DNA of 64,000 bases from Agromyces sp. H17E-10 (GCF_022919715.1 NZ_CP095042.1:1178001-1242000), one strand, 5' to 3'. Positions 35,284-44,622 are shown, counted from the stretch's first letter. The notes: generated by a model not told the origin, from the letters alone. Translations and numbers: made by a program.

Positions 35284-35489
35284 GGGGTGCTCCTTCGGTG
35301 GTGCTGCTGTGCGGTTCCGGATGCCTCGTGGCGAGGTGTCCGCTCGTCTGTGAACCCATGCTGCGCCCGCCGCGAGGGGCCGACCCGACGAATCGGGGGG
35401 TGAACTTTCGCCGTTCTTCTGCGGCGCGGAAGAAGCCAGCGCGTGCCGGCGCTCGGGCCGTCCCGATCGCATCGCGCGGCTCGACGTGA

Positions 35490-35542
35490 TACCTTGCAGT
35501 TCTAGGTACCTCTCGGTTCTAGGTATCTTGCAGCTCAATGTA
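35490..35542 (+). promoter_or_regulatory. Three tandem PadR-type operators
   Basis: TACCT-N9-AGGTA at 35490-35508 and 35507-35525, then a degenerate TATCT-N9-ATGTA at 35524-35542. Each unit is 19 bases, repeated every 17 bases so that ends overlap by two. The array ends one base before GGAGGG, the ribosome site of the PadR gene, so bound repressor would block its expression. Confidence 0.7.
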
Positions 35543-35554
35543 TGGAGGGACCCC

Positions 35555-35920
35555 ATGCGCATCGGCAAAGACCTCGTCGCCGCCGCCGCGACCCCGGTCG
35601 TGCTCGGCATCCTCGCCGACGGCGAGTCGTACGGCTACGCGATCCTGCAGCGCATCACCGCGCTCTCGGGCGGCGAGCTCGAGTGGAGCGACGGCATGCT
35701 CTACCCGCTCCTGCACCGGCTCGAGCGGCAGGGGCACGTGCACTCCGAGTGGCGGCAGGCCGACTCCGGCCGCCCCCGCAAGCACTACCGCCTGAGCGAG
35801 CAGGGCGCCGCCGTGCTCGCCGACCAGCGACGGCAGTGGTCGGTCGTCGGCGACGTGCTGAGCAAGGTGTGGCCCGACGACGGCGGCCCGCGCCTGCGCC
35901 TCGCGTTCGGGGAGGCCTGA
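35555..35920 (+). CDS. PadR-family transcriptional regulator
   Basis: A 121-residue winged-helix protein of the PadR type: [19 protein letters not shown], then [16 protein letters not shown] in the recognition region, and the wing [19 protein letters not shown] lies 6 bases before the ATG. It precedes the membrane protein by one base and probably represses this two-gene unit through the tandem sites upstream. PadR/membrane-protein pairs often respond to antibiotics or cell-envelope stress. Confidence 0.9.
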   Translation: MRIGKDLVAAAATPVVLGILADGESYGYAILQRITALSGGELEWSDGMLYPLLHRLERQGHVHSEWRQADSGRPRKHYRLSEQGAAVLADQRRQWSVVGDVLSKVWPDDGGPRLRLAFGEA

Positions 35921-35921
35921 C

Positions 35922-37433
35922 GTGCCGATCGACGAACCCCGCAACCTGCCCGGCGACGTGCCGGCCGGTGCCCCCGGCGCGCCCCGTGACGCACCGGCCG
36001 ACCTCGACGCGCTCGTCGCCTCGTGGCGCGGGTGGATGCAGCGGCACGACGCCGTGAACGCCGCCGATCTCGACGAACTCGAGAGCCACCTCCTCGACAC
36101 GGTCGACCACTTCGTCTCGGCGGGCCTGACGGTCGACGAGGCCTTCCTCGTCGCGGTCAAGCGCCTCGGCGGCGTCGACGACCTGTCTCGCGAGTACGCC
36201 CGCGAGCACTCCGAGCGGCTGTGGAAGCAGCTCGTGCTGTCGGGCGACGACGACGGGCCAGCCGGCTCGGCCGGGTCGGCTCTTCCCGGCGGCGACGCGG
36301 AGGCCGCCGGCCGGCGCCTGCCCTGGTATCGGCGTGCGAACGGGCTGCCCGTCGCGCTGCTGCTCGGCGCCGGCGCCGGGCTCGCCGTCAAGGCGGTCGA
36401 ACTCGCGACGGGCGATCCCTCGACGGTCGCCCTCAACATCGCCGTCATCGTCCTGCCGTTCCTCGCACTCTGGTTCGCGTGGCGACGCCGGCCGTCGATC
36501 GCCGTGCTCGCGATCGTCGGCGTCGTCTTCGCGGGCGTCGGGCTCGCGCTCAACCTCTACCCGTTCATCGGTTCCGAAGCGGACGAAGCGGGCACGACGG
36601 TCGCCGCGATCTCGTCGGCGACCGGCATCCTCGCCATGCTCGGATCGATCGTGGCGCTCTGGCTCGCCACCGGGCTCGCGTACGTCGGCGACGACTGGCG
36701 CGACGAACGCGCCCGCATGGACTTCGTGCGGTTCAGCGGCGAGTGGTTCGTCTACTACGTGCTCATCGCGCTCGGCGGCGGGGCGCTCTCGATGCTCACC
36801 GTCGCCGTGTTCGCATCGATCGGCGTCGACGTGATGCCGTTCGTCGGCGAATGGGTGCTGCCGCTCGGGGCTGCAGGCGCGGTGCTCGTCGCCGCCTGGC
36901 TCGTCGGCGCGAAGCAGCGCGTCATCGAGAACATCGCGCCCGTGCTCACGAAGGTCTTCACGCCGCTGTTCACGATCATGATGCTCGCGCTCGTCGTGGC
37001 CGCGCTCGTGCAGTGGAACCTCGTCGACGCGAGCCGCGACCTGCTCATCGCGTTCGACGCCGTGCTCGTCGTGGTCGTCGGGCTCCTCGTCTACTCGATC
37101 TCGGCGCGCGACCCGCTGCTGCCGCCCGGCTGGTTCGACCGCCTGCAGGCGCTCATGCTCGCGACGGCGCTCGTGCTCGACGCGATCGTGCTCGTCGCGA
37201 TGCTCGCACGCACGGGCGAGTTCGGGTTCAGCGCGAACAAGACGGCCTCGCTCGGCCTCAACCTGATCCTGCTCGTGAACCTCGTGTGGGCGCTGCGCCT
37301 GCAGCTCGGGTTCCTGCGGCGGCACACCGGGTTCGCGGCGCTCGAACGCTGGCAGACGACGCTCCTGCCGGTGTACTTCGCGTGGGCGGCGATCCTCGTG
37401 GTCGTGTTCCCGCCGGTGTTCGGGTTCGCCTGA
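35922..37433 (+). CDS. Membrane protein with a permease-prefix-type N-terminus
   Basis: A 503-residue protein. Residues ~25-105 resemble the permease prefix domain found after PadR genes (DLDELESHLLDTVDHFVSAGLTVDEAFLVAVKRLGG). The rest holds about 11-12 membrane segments with no recognised transporter motif. It starts at GTG one base after the padR stop, with GGAGG at the end of padR. It is probably the target of the PadR repressor and an envelope-stress or export protein, which is inference. Confidence 0.78.
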   Translation: MPIDEPRNLPGDVPAGAPGAPRDAPADLDALVASWRGWMQRHDAVNAADLDELESHLLDTVDHFVSAGLTVDEAFLVAVKRLGGVDDLSREYAREHSERLWKQLVLSGDDDGPAGSAGSALPGGDAEAAGRRLPWYRRANGLPVALLLGAGAGLAVKAVELATGDPSTVALNIAVIVLPFLALWFAWRRRPSIAVLAIVGVVFAGVGLALNLYPFIGSEADEAGTTVAAISSATGILAMLGSIVALWLATGLAYVGDDWRDERARMDFVRFSGEWFVYYVLIALGGGALSMLTVAVFASIGVDVMPFVGEWVLPLGAAGAVLVAAWLVGAKQRVIENIAPVLTKVFTPLFTIMMLALVVAALVQWNLVDASRDLLIAFDAVLVVVVGLLVYSISARDPLLPPGWFDRLQALMLATALVLDAIVLVAMLARTGEFGFSANKTASLGLNLILLVNLVWALRLQLGFLRRHTGFAALERWQTTLLPVYFAWAAILVVVFPPVFGFA

Positions 37434-37480
37434 GCGGGCTCGGCGACGGGCCGGACGCAGCACCACGACACCACCTGACC

Positions 37481-37512
37481 TCGTCCGGCCGACCGACTGG
37501 TCGGCCGGACGA
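37481..37512. terminator. Terminator hairpin after the PadR unit
   Basis: TCGTCCGGCCGAC and its exact complement form a 13-bp stem with a 6-base loop (cgactg). It lies 48 bases past the membrane-protein stop and before the polyamine-type operon. Confidence 0.7.
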
Positions 37513-37637
37513 ACTGTCAGGGCTGCGACCCCGAACCGATGGTTCGTCCGGAACTTCGCGCACGTTTTGCCCCGGCCGCTCGGCGGTGGCTTGAATGGGC
37601 CGAGCGCGACGTCGCGCAGAACGTGGAGGTCTCATCG

Positions 37638-38819
37638 GTGAGTACGGCGACAGCGCCCGGTGGCGCAACGGGATCGGTCGAGATCGACCGCGTCACCAAG
37701 CGATACGGCGACCAGACGGCGGTCGACGCCCTGAGCCTCACGATCGAGCCGGGCGAGTTCATCTCGCTGCTCGGCCCGTCCGGCTGCGGCAAGACCACGA
37801 CCCTGCGCATGATCGCCGGCTTCGAGCAGCCCGACGGCGGTGACATCCGCATCTCGGGCACCTCGGTGCTCGGGCGCCCGCCGTACAAGCGCGACGTCAA
37901 CACGGTGTTCCAGGCCTACGCACTCTTCCCGCACATGTCGGTCGCCGAGAACGTCGCGTACGGCCTGCAGCAGAAGCGCACGCCGAAGGCCGAGATCCGC
38001 GAGCGCGTCGCCGACGCCCTCGACCTCGCCCAGATGCGCTCGTTCGCCGACCGCAAGCCGACCCAGCTCTCGGGAGGCCAGCAGCAGCGGGTCGCCCTCG
38101 CGCGCGCCCTCGTCAACCGCCCCTCGGTGCTGCTGCTCGACGAGCCGCTCGGCGCGCTCGACCGGCAGCTGCGCGAGGAGATGCAGGTGGAGCTCAAGCT
38201 CCTGCAGTCGCAGCTCGGCATCACCTTCGTGTTCGTCACCCACGACCAGGGCGAGGCGCTCTCGATGAGCGACCGCATCGCGATCATGCGCAAGGGCCGC
38301 ATCGAGCAGCTCGCCGACCCCGACTCGATCTACGCCAAGCCCGCGTCGGCGTACGTGGCGGGCTTCGTCGGCCAGCAGAACTTCTTCCGCGGCGAGGTCG
38401 CCGGTCACGGGCAGGCCGTCGAAGCGGCCGAGGCGATCGTCGCCGCGGCCGCGCCGGTCGACGGCGGCGTCCGTGCGGGTGCGGCCGGTGTCGCCGCGGT
38501 GCGTCCCGAGTTCGTGCGCCTGACGAAGGCGGATGCCTCGGCCAACGGCGACCGCCGGGTGAACGCCGTGCACGGCACGCTGCTCGGCGTCTCGCACCTC
38601 GGCGAGACGATGCAGTACCTCGTCCAGCTGCAGGGCGACCGCACGCTCATCGCCCGCCGCCCGACCCCCGAGGCACCCGCGATCGCCGTCGGCGACCGGG
38701 TCGCCTGCGAGTGGGAGGCCGCCCACGTGCTGCTCTACCCCGACGACGCCGAGGCCGGCGTGGTCTCGCTCGACGACCCGGTGCCGACCGCGGCGTTCTC
38801 CGCCGAGGCCGTGCAGTGA
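37638..38819 (+). CDS. Polyamine-type ABC transporter ATP-binding protein (PotA-like)
   Basis: A 393-residue ATPase with Walker A GPSGCGKT, Q-loop FQAYALFPHM, signature LSGGQQQR, Walker B LLLDEPLGALD and a C-terminal TOBE domain (about 290-370). It powers import of a putrescine- or spermidine-like cation through the PotB/C-like permeases. GTG at 37638 follows GGAGG by 8 bases. TTGCCC (37567-37572) and TTGAAT (37591-37596), 18 bases apart, may be the operon promoter. The next gene overlaps by GTGA. Confidence 0.9.
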   Translation: MSTATAPGGATGSVEIDRVTKRYGDQTAVDALSLTIEPGEFISLLGPSGCGKTTTLRMIAGFEQPDGGDIRISGTSVLGRPPYKRDVNTVFQAYALFPHMSVAENVAYGLQQKRTPKAEIRERVADALDLAQMRSFADRKPTQLSGGQQQRVALARALVNRPSVLLLDEPLGALDRQLREEMQVELKLLQSQLGITFVFVTHDQGEALSMSDRIAIMRKGRIEQLADPDSIYAKPASAYVAGFVGQQNFFRGEVAGHGQAVEAAEAIVAAAAPVDGGVRAGAAGVAAVRPEFVRLTKADASANGDRRVNAVHGTLLGVSHLGETMQYLVQLQGDRTLIARRPTPEAPAIAVGDRVACEWEAAHVLLYPDDAEAGVVSLDDPVPTAAFSAEAVQ

Positions 38820-40006
38820 CGGGCCCCGACGGCGGCCTGCGCATCCTCGCGCACCGCTCGGCCGCCCGCACGATCGGACGCGAGATCTCGCGTCGCCGGT
38901 TCCTGAGCTTCGCGGCCGCCGCGAGCTCGGTGGGGCTGCTCGCCGCGTGCGCGCCCACCGCCGCGGCGACCTCGAAGGCGCCGCAGGCGACGGGCGGACC
39001 CCTCGAGCAGAAGCTCTCGATCTTCACGTGGGGCGACTACGACGCTCCCGAGGTGCTCGAGGAGTTCACCGCCACGGTCGGGCCGAAGATCACCGTGTCG
39101 TCGTTCAGCTCCAACGAGGAGATGGTCGCGAAGCTCGTCGGCGCACGCGGCACGTCGGGCTACGACCTCGTCGTGCCGACGGGCCCCTTCGTGCAGCCGA
39201 TGGCCGACCACGGCCTGCTCGAGCCGCTCAACCACGACCTCATCCCGAACCTGAAGCACATGGACCCCGAGTTCCTCGGCCGCACGTTCGACCCCGACAA
39301 CCAGTACTCGATCTGCAAGGCGTGGGGCACCACCGGGTTCGTCTACGACACCGAGGTGATCCAGCGCGAGCTCACGGACTGGAACGACTTCATCGACGCA
39401 GCGCAGAACGAGGCGAGCGGCAAGACGAGCCTCCTCGACGACCCGGCCGAGCTCACGGGCCTCTACTTCTGGGCGAACGGCATCGACTGGAACACCACGA
39501 ACCCCGACGACCTCGACGCGGCCGAGGCCTTCCTCGTGAACGAGCTCGCCCCGCACCTCTCGGCGTTCGATTCGAACCCGGGCTCCGGCGCGATCCCGCA
39601 GGGCACGCAGGCGCTCATCCAGGCCTTCAACGGCGACGCCCGGCTCGGCATCCTCGAGACCACGAGCCGCCCCGAGCGATGGAAGTGGGTGCTCGGCTCC
39701 CCCGCGACCGAGCTGTGGATGGACAACTGGGCCATCCCGGCCGGCGCCCCCTCGCCCGAGGCCGCGCACGCGTTCATCAACTGGGTGCTCGAGCCCGAGA
39801 ACGCCCTCGCCGAGGTCGACTACATCGGCTACCACACGGGCGAGGCCGACATCCGGGCGGCCGCCGAGGAGGCCGGCGTCGAGATGCTCGACCTCATCTT
39901 CTTCGACCCCGACCAGCTCGCGACGATGCACGAGGGCGAGCTCACGAGCGCCCAGGAGCGCATCGTGCAGATCGCCACGAAGGTGAAGGCGGCCGCCGGT
40001 GCGTAA
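38816..40006 (+). CDS. Polyamine-type ABC transporter substrate-binding lipoprotein (PotD-like)
   Basis: A 396-residue binding protein with a twin-arginine signal (SRRRFLSFAAAASS) and lipobox LLAAC, so it is probably exported folded and lipid-anchored. PotD-family features: LSIFTWGDYDAPEVLEEF at the mature start, SGYDLVVPTG and DNWAIPAGAPSPEAAHAFINW. The spacing between GTG start and signal is long (about 25 residues). It overlaps potA-like by GTGA and potB-like by 8 bases. Confidence 0.9.
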   Translation: MTGPDGGLRILAHRSAARTIGREISRRRFLSFAAAASSVGLLAACAPTAAATSKAPQATGGPLEQKLSIFTWGDYDAPEVLEEFTATVGPKITVSSFSSNEEMVAKLVGARGTSGYDLVVPTGPFVQPMADHGLLEPLNHDLIPNLKHMDPEFLGRTFDPDNQYSICKAWGTTGFVYDTEVIQRELTDWNDFIDAAQNEASGKTSLLDDPAELTGLYFWANGIDWNTTNPDDLDAAEAFLVNELAPHLSAFDSNPGSGAIPQGTQALIQAFNGDARLGILETTSRPERWKWVLGSPATELWMDNWAIPAGAPSPEAAHAFINWVLEPENALAEVDYIGYHTGEADIRAAAEEAGVEMLDLIFFDPDQLATMHEGELTSAQERIVQIATKVKAAAGA

Positions 40007-40934
40007 ACACTCTGGAATCCTGCTCGCCCTGCCGGCCTGGCTGTGGCTCGTCTGCTTCTTCGTCGTGCCGGTCGCGATCGTCGTCGTGTTCAGCTTCGGC
40101 GAGAAGCCCGACATCTTCTCGACGCACTCGCTCGAGCACCTCTCGTTCGACCGGTACGCCGAGGTGTTCACGCCCGCGTTCTTCACGACGTTCCTCAACA
40201 CGCTGTGGATCGGCCTCGCGGGCACGGCGATCTGCCTCGTCATCGGCATGCCGGTGGCGTACTGGATGGCCGTCAAAGTGCGCCCCGAACGCCGGGGCCT
40301 GCTCGTCGCGCTCGTCATGGTGCCGTTCTGGACGAACTTCCTCGTGCGCACGATCGGCTGGCAGATCCTGCTCGCCCCCGAGGGCTGGCTGTCGACGCTC
40401 GCCCAGGGCATCGGGCTGCCGGCGTTCGAGATCCTGAACACCCGCCAGGCGGTGCTGCTCGGCGTCGTCTACAACTACCTGCCGCTCATGATCCTGCCGC
40501 TGTTCGTCGCGTTCGACCGCGTGAGCGGGCCGTTGCGCGAGGCGTCCGCCGACCTCGGCGCCCCGAAGTGGACGACGTTCTTCCGCATCACGCTGCCGCT
40601 CGCGCAGCCCGGCATCATCGCGGGCGTGCTGCTCGTGTACATCCCGCTCATGGGCGACTACATCACGGCGACCGTGCTCGGCGGCGCGAAGGGCAACATG
40701 GTCGGCCAGCTCGTCGCCGGGCAGTTCCAGACGGCGCTCAACTGGTCGCTCGGCTCGGCGATGGCGGTGGTCCTGATCGGCATCATCCTCGTGTCGGTCG
40801 CGATCGGCGCCGGCATCGTCTGGCTCGTCACGCTGCCGGCCCGCAGCCGGAACCGGCTCGTGCTGGGCCCAGCGCAGCCGGCCGGTGCACGCGCCGTCAC
40901 CGCCCCCGCCGTCGTGGAAGGAGCCGGCGCATGA
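39999..40934 (+). CDS. Polyamine-type ABC transporter permease (PotB-like)
   Basis: A 311-residue permease with six membrane segments and the ATPase-contact EAA loop as EASADLGAPKWTTFFRITLPLAQPG. It forms the channel with the PotC-like protein. It starts at GTG inside the last codons of the binding-protein gene and ends in an ATGA overlap with the next permease, so all four genes are translated as one coupled unit. Confidence 0.9.
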   Translation: MRKHSGILLALPAWLWLVCFFVVPVAIVVVFSFGEKPDIFSTHSLEHLSFDRYAEVFTPAFFTTFLNTLWIGLAGTAICLVIGMPVAYWMAVKVRPERRGLLVALVMVPFWTNFLVRTIGWQILLAPEGWLSTLAQGIGLPAFEILNTRQAVLLGVVYNYLPLMILPLFVAFDRVSGPLREASADLGAPKWTTFFRITLPLAQPGIIAGVLLVYIPLMGDYITATVLGGAKGNMVGQLVAGQFQTALNWSLGSAMAVVLIGIILVSVAIGAGIVWLVTLPARSRNRLVLGPAQPAGARAVTAPAVVEGAGA

Positions 40935-41782
40935 GCCGCCCGTCGACCCGCAGCCTCTCCGACCGCGCCTTCGGCGTGTGGGGCGTGCTCGTACTGATTT
41001 TCCTGTTCCTGCCGATCGCGGTCGTCATCGCCTCGTCGTTCAACGTCGGGCGCCTGCTCGTGAGCTGGGACCACTTCGGCTTCGACTCGTTCCTCGCGCT
41101 CTTCCTGAAGCCCGCCGTGCGCGACGCGGTGCTCGTGTCGGTGTGGACGGGTCTCATCGCCGCCCTCGTCGCGACGCTGCTCGGCGCACTCGCGGGCCTC
41201 GCGATGGCGCGGCATCCCGGCCGCTGGCAGCTCTGGCTGCTCGGGCTCCTCCTCCTCGTGTCGGTCACGCCCGAGATCGTCGACGCGGTGTCGCTGCTGC
41301 CGTGGATGGTGACCCTCGGCCAGGACGCGGGCATCGCGATCTTCAACGACGGCATCGTGCGACTCGTGATCGGCCACTCGCTCTTCTCGGTCGCGGTGGT
41401 CGCGTACCTCGTGCGGGCACGCCTCATCGGCCTCGACGCGAAGCTCGAGGAGGCGTCGGCCGACCTGTACGCGACGCCCGTGACCACGTTCCGCCGGGTG
41501 ACCCTGCCGCTCGCGATGCCCGCCGTGCTCGCCGGGTTCCTGCTGTCGTTCACGCTGAGCCTCGACAACACCGTCATCGCGGCGTTCGTGAGCGTCTCGG
41601 GTTCCACCCCGTGGCCGGTGTACGTGCTGAGCGCGCTCCGCAGCGGCCTGCGCCCCGAGATCGCCGCGGTCTCGACGATCATGCTCGTGCTCACGCTCGC
41701 GGCGCTCGCGCTCGTCGGCTACGTGCTCAAGCGCGCGGGCGACTCGGCGGCCGACATCGCCCGCACGATGAGCGGCGGCTGA
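40931..41782 (+). CDS. Polyamine-type ABC transporter permease (PotC-like)
   Basis: A 283-residue permease with six membrane segments and the EAA loop EASADLYATPVTTFRRVTLPLAMP. Together with the upstream PotA-, PotD- and PotB-like proteins it completes the importer. The start overlaps the PotB-like stop by ATGA. The transcript ends at the hairpin at 41851-41884. Substrate assignment (putrescine or spermidine) rests on family only. Confidence 0.9.
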   Translation: MSRPSTRSLSDRAFGVWGVLVLIFLFLPIAVVIASSFNVGRLLVSWDHFGFDSFLALFLKPAVRDAVLVSVWTGLIAALVATLLGALAGLAMARHPGRWQLWLLGLLLLVSVTPEIVDAVSLLPWMVTLGQDAGIAIFNDGIVRLVIGHSLFSVAVVAYLVRARLIGLDAKLEEASADLYATPVTTFRRVTLPLAMPAVLAGFLLSFTLSLDNTVIAAFVSVSGSTPWPVYVLSALRSGLRPEIAAVSTIMLVLTLAALALVGYVLKRAGDSAADIARTMSGG

Positions 41783-41850
41783 GCCGCAGGCGGCCCGGAT
41801 GCCTCGGCCTCGCGCCGCGGCATCCGGATCGCCGAACTTCGCACGACGCG

Positions 41851-41884
41851 GCAGCGGGGCGCACCGAGTGGTGCGCCCCGCTGC
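41851..41884. terminator. Strong bidirectional terminator hairpin
   Basis: GCAGCGGGGCGCACC and its exact complement form a 15-bp stem with a GAGT loop. It lies between the convergent polyamine operon and lipoprotein gene. Confidence 0.8.
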
Positions 41885-41907
41885 TGCGTTGCCGTGCGGT
41901 CGTCGCG

Positions 41908-42366
41908 TTACGCGCAGACCGTGGTGAGCTCGGTGATGCTCTCGGTGAGCGCCTGGATGTGGTCGCTCATGGCCGAGATGTCGGCGTTCGCCGGGTCGGC
42001 GAGCATGCCGTCGACGTACTCGACGTACTCGTTCATCGCGGTCGCCGCACCGTCGACGGCGGGCTTGACGTCGGCGTTGCCGATCTGGTCGGCGGCGTCG
42101 CTGACCTTCGACTGGGCGCCCTTGAAGGCCTCGAGGGCGGCAGCCGGGTCGCTCGTGTCGACCGACGAGAGCGACTCGAGCTCGGAGAGGGTGCCCTTGA
42201 CGATCTCGCAGGCCTCCTCCTTGCTCTGGTCGGCCGGCGCGGCTGCGGCCTCGCCCTTCGAGTCGGCCTTGGCGCCGTCGGAGCCCGAGCCGCCGGCGGC
42301 GCAGCCCGTGAAGAGCAGCGCGAGCAGTGCGAACGAGGCAGCGGCGAGCGGACGTGATGCAGTCAT
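41908..42366 (-). CDS. Small putative lipoprotein
   Basis: A 152-residue protein with a signal ending in the lipobox LLFTGC, a Gly/Ser/Asp/Ala-rich linker to about residue 48, then a helical domain with one pair of Cys residues (ACEIV near the start and TVCA at the end) that may form a disulfide bridge. No known domain is recognised. It is probably anchored to the outer face of the membrane and appears monocistronic. Confidence 0.75.
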   Translation of the reverse strand: MTASRPLAAASFALLALLFTGCAAGGSGSDGAKADSKGEAAAAPADQSKEEACEIVKGTLSELESLSSVDTSDPAAALEAFKGAQSKVSDAADQIGNADVKPAVDGAATAMNEYVEYVDGMLADPANADISAMSDHIQALTESITELTTVCA

Positions 42367-42483
42367 CTGTGATTTCCCCTGATTTCGGTACCGAGTCGTT
42401 CCCGGTCCCCCGCTCCATCCAAGCAGGCGCCTCCGACAGCACGAAATGGGGACGGGTGCCCATGCGTACCATTCATCGTGAGG

Positions 42484-43491
42484 TCAGGGGTAGCGGGCGG
42501 TGAGCGCGGCGCCGACCCCGGCGAGCGCGACGCGCAGGCGCTCGGGCTCGACCACCTCGCACGCGCTCGCCCACCCTGCGAGGCGGCGCACGAGCACGGT
42601 CTCGCTCGGGGCGGTGACGCGCAGGCGCACTCGACCGTCGGGCTCGGCGGCGTCGGCCGGCTCGACCGACGTCGCCGGCTCGGCGCCGAGCCAACCGCGG
42701 AACTCGGCGGCGACACCCGCATCGACGAGCACGACCGCCTCCGCCCGGCTGCGAGCGCTGCGCGCTGCATCGCGCAGCTCGGCCCACGCCGCGTCGAGGT
42801 CGAAGTCGGCGGGCGGCTCGAACCGATCGGCGAGCGCCTCGACGTCGGCCATGCGATCGACGCGGTAGCTGCGCCGCTGCCCGGCTGCCGACGACCCCGT
42901 CGCCGCGCGAGGCGACGGCCCCGGGGCATCCGCCGCCGGTTCGCCGATCAGGTACCAGGTGCCCCGCGTGTCGATGAGGCCGAGCGGACGGACGCGCCGG
43001 GCGGTGGGCTCGCCGCCCCACCGCGTGTACTCGAACCCGACGACGCGTCGTTCGAGCACGGCCGCCTGCAGCGCCGCGACGGCCGCCGGCGGCCGGTTCG
43101 CCGGCGCGTCCCACCCGCCCGAGTCGACGACGATCGACTCGGCGGCGGCCTCCGCCTCGGCGCGGAAGGTCGCCGGCAGTGCCCGCAGCACCTTGCGCAG
43201 CGCCGACCGCGCCGCCTCGCTCTCGCCCGCGCGCGGCCCGAAGAGGAGGAACAGGGCACGTGCCTCGGCCGCGGTGAACCCGCTGAGGTCGGTGCGGCCC
43301 TCGCCGAGCAGCTGCCAGCCGCCGCCGCGGCCGGGCTGCGGGTAGACGGGTATGCCGGCGGCCGAGAGCGCCTCGAGATCGCGGCGCGCCGTCGCGACCG
43401 AGATCTCGAGCTCCTCGGCGAGCTGCCTCGCGGTCACGCGACCGCGTGCCTGCATGACGAGGAGGGTGGCGACGAGCCGATCTGCGCGCAT
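42484..43491 (-). CDS. YafY-type WYL-domain transcriptional regulator
   Basis: A 335-residue regulator. The N-terminal DeoR-like helix-turn-helix (about 1-58) has VTARQLAEELEISVATARRDLEALSAAGIPVY. The WYL domain (about 150-240) has TRGTWYLIGEPA, and a WCX-type C-terminus follows. YafY-like regulators sense small ligands or nucleic acids through WYL. It is divergent from a VOC-family gene, with a palindrome at 43518-43536 between them. Confidence 0.88.
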   Translation of the reverse strand: MRADRLVATLLVMQARGRVTARQLAEELEISVATARRDLEALSAAGIPVYPQPGRGGGWQLLGEGRTDLSGFTAAEARALFLLFGPRAGESEAARSALRKVLRALPATFRAEAEAAAESIVVDSGGWDAPANRPPAAVAALQAAVLERRVVGFEYTRWGGEPTARRVRPLGLIDTRGTWYLIGEPAADAPGPSPRAATGSSAAGQRRSYRVDRMADVEALADRFEPPADFDLDAAWAELRDAARSARSRAEAVVLVDAGVAAEFRGWLGAEPATSVEPADAAEPDGRVRLRVTAPSETVLVRRLAGWASACEVVEPERLRVALAGVGAALTARYP

Positions 43492-43517
43492 GTTCCGATT
43501 CTCGTCGCAAAAGTAGT

Positions 43518-43536
43518 CAGAAGGTGAGCACTTCTG
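43518..43536. promoter_or_regulatory. Palindrome in the WYL/VOC divergent promoter
   Basis: CAGAAG-N7-CTTCTG, 26 bases from the regulator start and about 60 from the VOC start. It is a candidate operator for the YafY-type regulator. Confidence 0.5.
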
Positions 43537-43595
43537 CGTTCGATCATGGATTCATCAGGGCGACGACGGGTCGCCGGAGACACGAGGAGAAGCAC

Positions 43596-44048
43596 ATGCT
43601 GCGAGGCATCGCCACCATCAACTGCTACGTCGACGACCCCGCCGCGGCCGCGGCCTGGTACACCGAGGTGCTCGGCATCGAGCCGTACTTCAACCGCCCC
43701 GGCCCCGACGGCCGTGCGGCGTACGTGGAGTTCCGCATCGGCGACCACCAGCAGGAACTCGGCTTCATCGACCGCCGCTTCGCCCCCGAAGTCCTCGCGG
43801 GCACGGCCGGCGCACCGGGCGGGGCGATCATGCACTGGCACGTCGACGACCTCGAGCAGGCCGTCGCGCGGCTCACCGAGCTCGGGGCGACGCCGCTCCT
43901 GCCGATCACCGAGCATGGGCCCGGCTTCGTGACGGCATCGTTCGTCGACCCGTTCGGCAACGTGCTCGGCGTCATGACGAACGTGCACTACCTCGAGATG
44001 CTCGATTCGGGTGCCGGCGAGGCGGTCGGCGCTACCGGGCGTCCGTGA
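43596..44048 (+). CDS. VOC-family (glyoxalase-fold) protein
   Basis: A 150-residue metalloenzyme-like protein with two beta-alpha-beta-beta-beta modules: INCYVDDPAAAAAWYTEVLGI, then MHWHVDDLEQAVARL and FVDPFGNVLGVM. The His and Glu metal positions of the fold appear present. The ATG at 43596 follows GAGGAGA by 5 bases. It probably detoxifies or modifies a small molecule under control of the divergent WYL regulator. Its end overlaps the convergent TetR gene by 17 bases. Confidence 0.83.
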   Translation: MLRGIATINCYVDDPAAAAAWYTEVLGIEPYFNRPGPDGRAAYVEFRIGDHQQELGFIDRRFAPEVLAGTAGAPGGAIMHWHVDDLEQAVARLTELGATPLLPITEHGPGFVTASFVDPFGNVLGVMTNVHYLEMLDSGAGEAVGATGRP

Positions 44049-44610
44049 GCACCGCAGTGAGGCGGGTGAGCGCAGCGACGACCTGCCCGGGGCGCTGCCC
44101 GCGATCACGGCGCAGGTGCGCGTAGGCCTCGGGCGCGAGCGGTGCCAGCAGCACGTCGGGCAACGCGGTGTCGTCGACGCCCGCCTGACGGAGTTGCGCG
44201 GCGACGAACATCCGCCAGAAGCCGTAGGCGCCCGTCGCGAACCTCGCGGCACCCTGCTCGGCCCCGAGTGCGAGCGGGAGGTGCTGCTCGAGCAGTTCGA
44301 CCATGGCGCCGTAGAACGCGGCGAGACGGTCGGCGGGCGCCGCGCCGGGGCCGAGCGGGGGCGGGCCGTCCAGCAGGCGGGCCTGCAGCGCGCGCTCGTG
44401 TTCGTCGAGCAGCGCGACCGCAACCGAGGCCACGTCGGGGTATCGGCGATAGAGCGTGCCCCTGCCGACGCCGGCCGCCTCGGCCAGTTCGGACATCGTC
44501 AGATCGGGACCGCGCTCGGCGAACAGGCGCTCGGCCGCGTCGAGGATGCGGCGGCGGTTCGCCGCGGCGTCGGCGCGCTCCGCGGGCGGCGGCTCGATCA
44601 GGGGATCCAT
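44032..44610 (-). CDS. TetR-family repressor of the SMR exporter
   Basis: A 192-residue regulator with the TetR helix-turn-helix at about 20-65 (TMSELAEAAGVGRGTLYRRYPD). It is divergent from the SMR exporter. Two copies of AAGTGGAC-N5-GTCC in the gap are its likely binding sites, so it should repress both itself and the exporter until a cationic drug or similar ligand binds. Confidence 0.88.
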   Translation of the reverse strand: MDPLIEPPPAERADAAANRRRILDAAERLFAERGPDLTMSELAEAAGVGRGTLYRRYPDVASVAVALLDEHERALQARLLDGPPPLGPGAAPADRLAAFYGAMVELLEQHLPLALGAEQGAARFATGAYGFWRMFVAAQLRQAGVDDTALPDVLLAPLAPEAYAHLRRDRGQRPGQVVAALTRLTAVLTDAR

Positions 44611-44622
44611 GCATCCGAGTCT

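Noticed and set aside
32356..35403. A ~1000-codon open frame on the plus strand, opposite aceB and aceA
   Set aside because: It is a by-product of GC-rich codon bias: the product is an Arg/Glu/Val-rich string without domains, while the minus strand encodes two clear enzymes.
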